Assembly (NCBI GenBank): GCA_015229045.1
Contig: JADGCJ010000158.1
Span: 1 to 7,756, forward strand
Length of the DNA stretch: 7,756 bases
Reading direction: 5' to 3'
Source of the DNA: Magnetococcales bacterium
Lineage (GTDB): Bacteria > Pseudomonadota > Magnetococcia > Magnetococcales > DC0425bin3
This document shows, one piece after another, positions 6,279-7,756 of this stretch (positions within the stretch are counted from its first letter, which is position 1; the number at the start of each line of letters is the position of its first letter). A program made the position numbers and the translations under genes. Under the pieces are notes generated by a model. The model worked only from the letters and a program-made list of their open reading frames with translations, was not told the DNA's origin and did no database searches.

Positions 6279-7505
6279 TTACAGACCACCGGTCAAGGAG
6301 ATCATGACCTCGTTGCTATCGTACCCGGACCCAGGCTGAGTGGACTTTTGGCTCGTTTTACCGATGGTCGTGTTCATTGTCAACCAGCGCGGAAACGCGT
6401 ATTCAAGCCCGATGGATTCCTTCCAGATGTCGTTCTCCATGCCGCTGCTGTATACGTTCTGGGTGTAACCCACCCTCGACTTGAGCGACAGGAAAGAGCG
6501 CAACTGCTGACTCAAACCGAGAGCGCCGCCGGTTGTCTTGTAGTAGCTGGAGACCAGGCCACCTTCCGCGAACGTCCGGCCCACATCAAGGCTCACCCCG
6601 GTTCTTGCCAGAGGCTTCCAGGAGAAGGCGCCGCCCAGGGATACCATGCCGGGGTTTCCGTCCAGGGAGTTTTCGGTGTCCTTTGTCACATACCCGACCC
6701 TCAAGTCACCCTGAGTTTTGGCTGTGGCTGACCATGTCACCCCGACGTTGACACCCTTCTCCTGGCTGTCCCTCTTCAGGGCAGCATCGTCGTAGACTAT
6801 ACCCTTCCAGGACAACCCTGTCAAAAGAGATGTGCGCGGTGCCAGGGCGTACATGAGCGTCACGGCGGCCTTGTTCCAGTAGTTGCCAACTTGCTGCTTG
6901 GCATCAATCTGGTGGGAAAGGTCGAATTCGGTGCGGAAACGGTGGAGGGTATACTGGGCTTTTCCTTCAAACCCATAGTGCTTCCACTGGCGCGGTGTAC
7001 TCTCGGTGCTGAAGCTGCCTACGTCAGGTGCGCCCGGAGCGTCGTGGTTGAAGTCCACTCCGGCATCAAAACTCATCGTCAGATCCCGGGAGGCATTATA
7101 TTTCAACCCCATGTTCAGGCTTGTGTTGTTGGTGTCGAGGTTGGTTTGTGTTTCGTAGTGGTCGATGTTGGTTGTGACGGAGGTCTGGAAGCTCAATTTT
7201 TTCCAGTGTGTCGAAAACTGAACGATAGGTTGAATCGTCAAGACTTTGTCGGCCAGACGTTGGGACTCGGTCTTGTAGACGTTGTCGTCATACCTGGAAG
7301 AGATGGTCAGGCTTGGCTGAATGCGGAAAATACCCACTGGTATGCCGCGTGCCCCGTCCGCCGCGCTCAGATAACCGAGAGATCCCCACAGGATCAACAA
7401 AATGGCAACCATTCCCGTCAGCCACAGCCGGGTGATCATCGGCAGGCTTTCAGGGCGACGGTAAACGACCTCCGTCTCGGGTATGGTTGACCCAGCATCA
7501 GACAT
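6279..7505 (-). CDS. Outer-membrane beta-barrel protein, putative exopolysaccharide porin (VpsM/BBP2_2-like)
   Basis: A 408-residue outer-membrane protein. A hydrophobic signal core (about 26-46, LWLTGMVAILLILWGSLGYL) is followed by a likely cleavage site LSA/ADG (48/49). The mature part opens with IQPSLTISSRYDDNVYKT, a pattern typical of the BBP2_2-type barrels found in exopolysaccharide operons. The rest is a run of alternating polar/hydrophobic strands (FQTSVTTNIDHYETQ, TMSFDAGVDFNHD, FRTEFDLSHQIDA, GDLRVGYVTKD, LKSRVGYTQNVYSS), consistent with a barrel of 14 or more strands. It probably forms the outer-membrane channel for the polymer with the short OPX protein encoded 40 bases downstream; that pairing is inference from family knowledge and position. 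GGCGG (7514-7518) sits eight bases before the ATG at 7505. An in-frame TTG at 7520 and an ATG at 7439 are alternative starts; the latter would remove a 22-residue polar stretch before the signal core but has no good ribosome binding site. Confidence 0.88.
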   Translation of the reverse strand: MSDAGSTIPETEVVYRRPESLPMITRLWLTGMVAILLILWGSLGYLSAADGARGIPVGIFRIQPSLTISSRYDDNVYKTESQRLADKVLTIQPIVQFSTHWKKLSFQTSVTTNIDHYETQTNLDTNNTSLNMGLKYNASRDLTMSFDAGVDFNHDAPGAPDVGSFSTESTPRQWKHYGFEGKAQYTLHRFRTEFDLSHQIDAKQQVGNYWNKAAVTLMYALAPRTSLLTGLSWKGIVYDDAALKRDSQEKGVNVGVTWSATAKTQGDLRVGYVTKDTENSLDGNPGMVSLGGAFSWKPLARTGVSLDVGRTFAEGGLVSSYYKTTGGALGLSQQLRSFLSLKSRVGYTQNVYSSGMENDIWKESIGLEYAFPRWLTMNTTIGKTSQKSTQPGSGYDSNEVMISLTGGL

Positions 7506-7685
7506 GACTATTTCCGCCAAACCGCTGACGAACTATTGATCGAGTTTATTCTTTCTTCTTTTCAAGCACTTCACTGGTACTCTTCCCTCGTTTCAAACCA
7601 CGCCAACACGGGCCTGTTTTTGGCCTGAACTGGGAAATGCAAGCTTCGGACCACTAAAATCAGCAACTTTTCCGTTTTGCATTTT

Positions 7686-7707
7686 TTCGTAACTGCCCAG
7701 CTACCCC
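7686..7707 (-). repeat. Block B of flanking inverted repeat, right copy
   Basis: The minus strand of this segment matches the plus strand of 120-141 at 21 of 22 positions (G here where the left copy has C at 126). It is separated from block A by 15 bases, against 98 bases in the left copy. It lies about 180 bases upstream of the first gene. Confidence 0.8.
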
Positions 7708-7713
7708 CTCAAG

Positions 7714-7755
7714 AAAGGCCTGGACATGAAAGCCTTTGTCAGGGCTTCGCCCTGA
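7714..7755. repeat. Block A of flanking repeat, right copy, with two stem-loops
   Basis: Block A (7723-7737, GACATGAAAGCCTTT) matches the reverse complement of 7-21 at 14 of 15 positions. AAAGGC (7714-7719) can pair with GCCTTT (7732-7737) across a 12-base loop. TCAGGGC (7739-7745) pairs perfectly with GCCCTGA (7749-7755) across TTC. Neither stem is followed by a T-run inside the window on either strand, so they are not called terminators. The element may continue past the window edge. Confidence 0.6.
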
Positions 7756-7756
7756 A

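Larger units (their letters stand above)
7506..7756. other. Non-coding leader upstream of the operon
   Basis: This 251-base stretch precedes the first gene in the window and is where an operon promoter would be expected. I cannot assign one with confidence: a TTGAAA on the minus strand (7560-7565) has no partner at proper spacing, and no clear sigma-54 or operator palindrome is visible. The outer third (7686-7756) holds the right copy of the flanking repeat and two short stem-loops. A purine-rich run (about 7547-7564, minus strand) precedes the coding region. Confidence 0.6.

Noticed and set aside
7534..7565. Sigma-70-like promoter on the minus strand: TTGAAA (7560-7565) with TCAATA (7534-7539)
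   Set aside because: The spacer is 20 bases, outside the normal range, and the second hexamer is a poor match. Other pairings were no better.
7560..7600. Sigma-54-like TGGCGTGG sequence on the minus strand
   Set aside because: The required GC dinucleotide at the -12 position is absent at the right spacing.
7739..7755. Seven-base-pair stem with TTC loop as an intrinsic terminator
   Set aside because: No T-run follows on either strand within the window. Short stems of this kind are common in dispersed repeats.

Overview
The window holds six genes, all on the minus strand and read from high to low coordinates. Together they look like one exopolysaccharide or capsule polymerisation and export operon of a Gram-negative bacterium. 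An outer-membrane beta-barrel, a periplasmic Wza-family export protein, a Wzc-type tyrosine kinase and an O-antigen ligase/polymerase only make sense in a diderm. Base composition is moderate to slightly GC-rich by eye. A proteobacterium fits, but nothing here fixes the lineage further.

Layout in transcription order: 7506-7756 is a non-coding leader carrying a repeat and a hairpin. 7505-6279 encodes a VpsM/BBP2_2-like beta-barrel. 6238-5660 encodes a short polysaccharide export (OPX) protein. 5650-3086 encodes a Wzz/BY-kinase fusion of the Wzc/VpsO type. About 3117-2362 encodes a PHP-family (CpsB/YwqE-like) tyrosine phosphatase. 2365-1619 encodes a membrane-anchored TPR protein of VpsP type. 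1622-147 encodes a Wzy_C-family ligase/polymerase. 1-146 is a non-coding tail with a second copy of the repeat. Spacing is tight: the last two junctions are ATGA overlaps, and phosphatase and kinase overlap by about 32 bases or more.

Inferred working model: lipid-linked repeat units made elsewhere (no glycosyltransferase or flippase is present) are polymerised or transferred by the Wzy_C protein. Chain length and timing are set by the kinase through cycles of autophosphorylation on its C-terminal tyrosines and dephosphorylation by the PHP enzyme. The polymer leaves through the short OPX protein, which probably needs the neighbouring beta-barrel as its outer-membrane channel. The barrel-OPX-kinase-TPR order matches, from memory, vpsM-vpsN-vpsO-vpsP of Vibrio cholerae, with a phosphatase gene inserted after the kinase.

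No wholly new system is evident. The most unusual details are: an arginine-rich hexapeptide-repeat insertion inside the kinase catalytic domain; a near-perfect (Tyr-Gly)n tail encoded by tandem DNA repeats that also supply possible start codons for the phosphatase in another frame; and a two-block repeat present as inverted copies on both sides of the operon.
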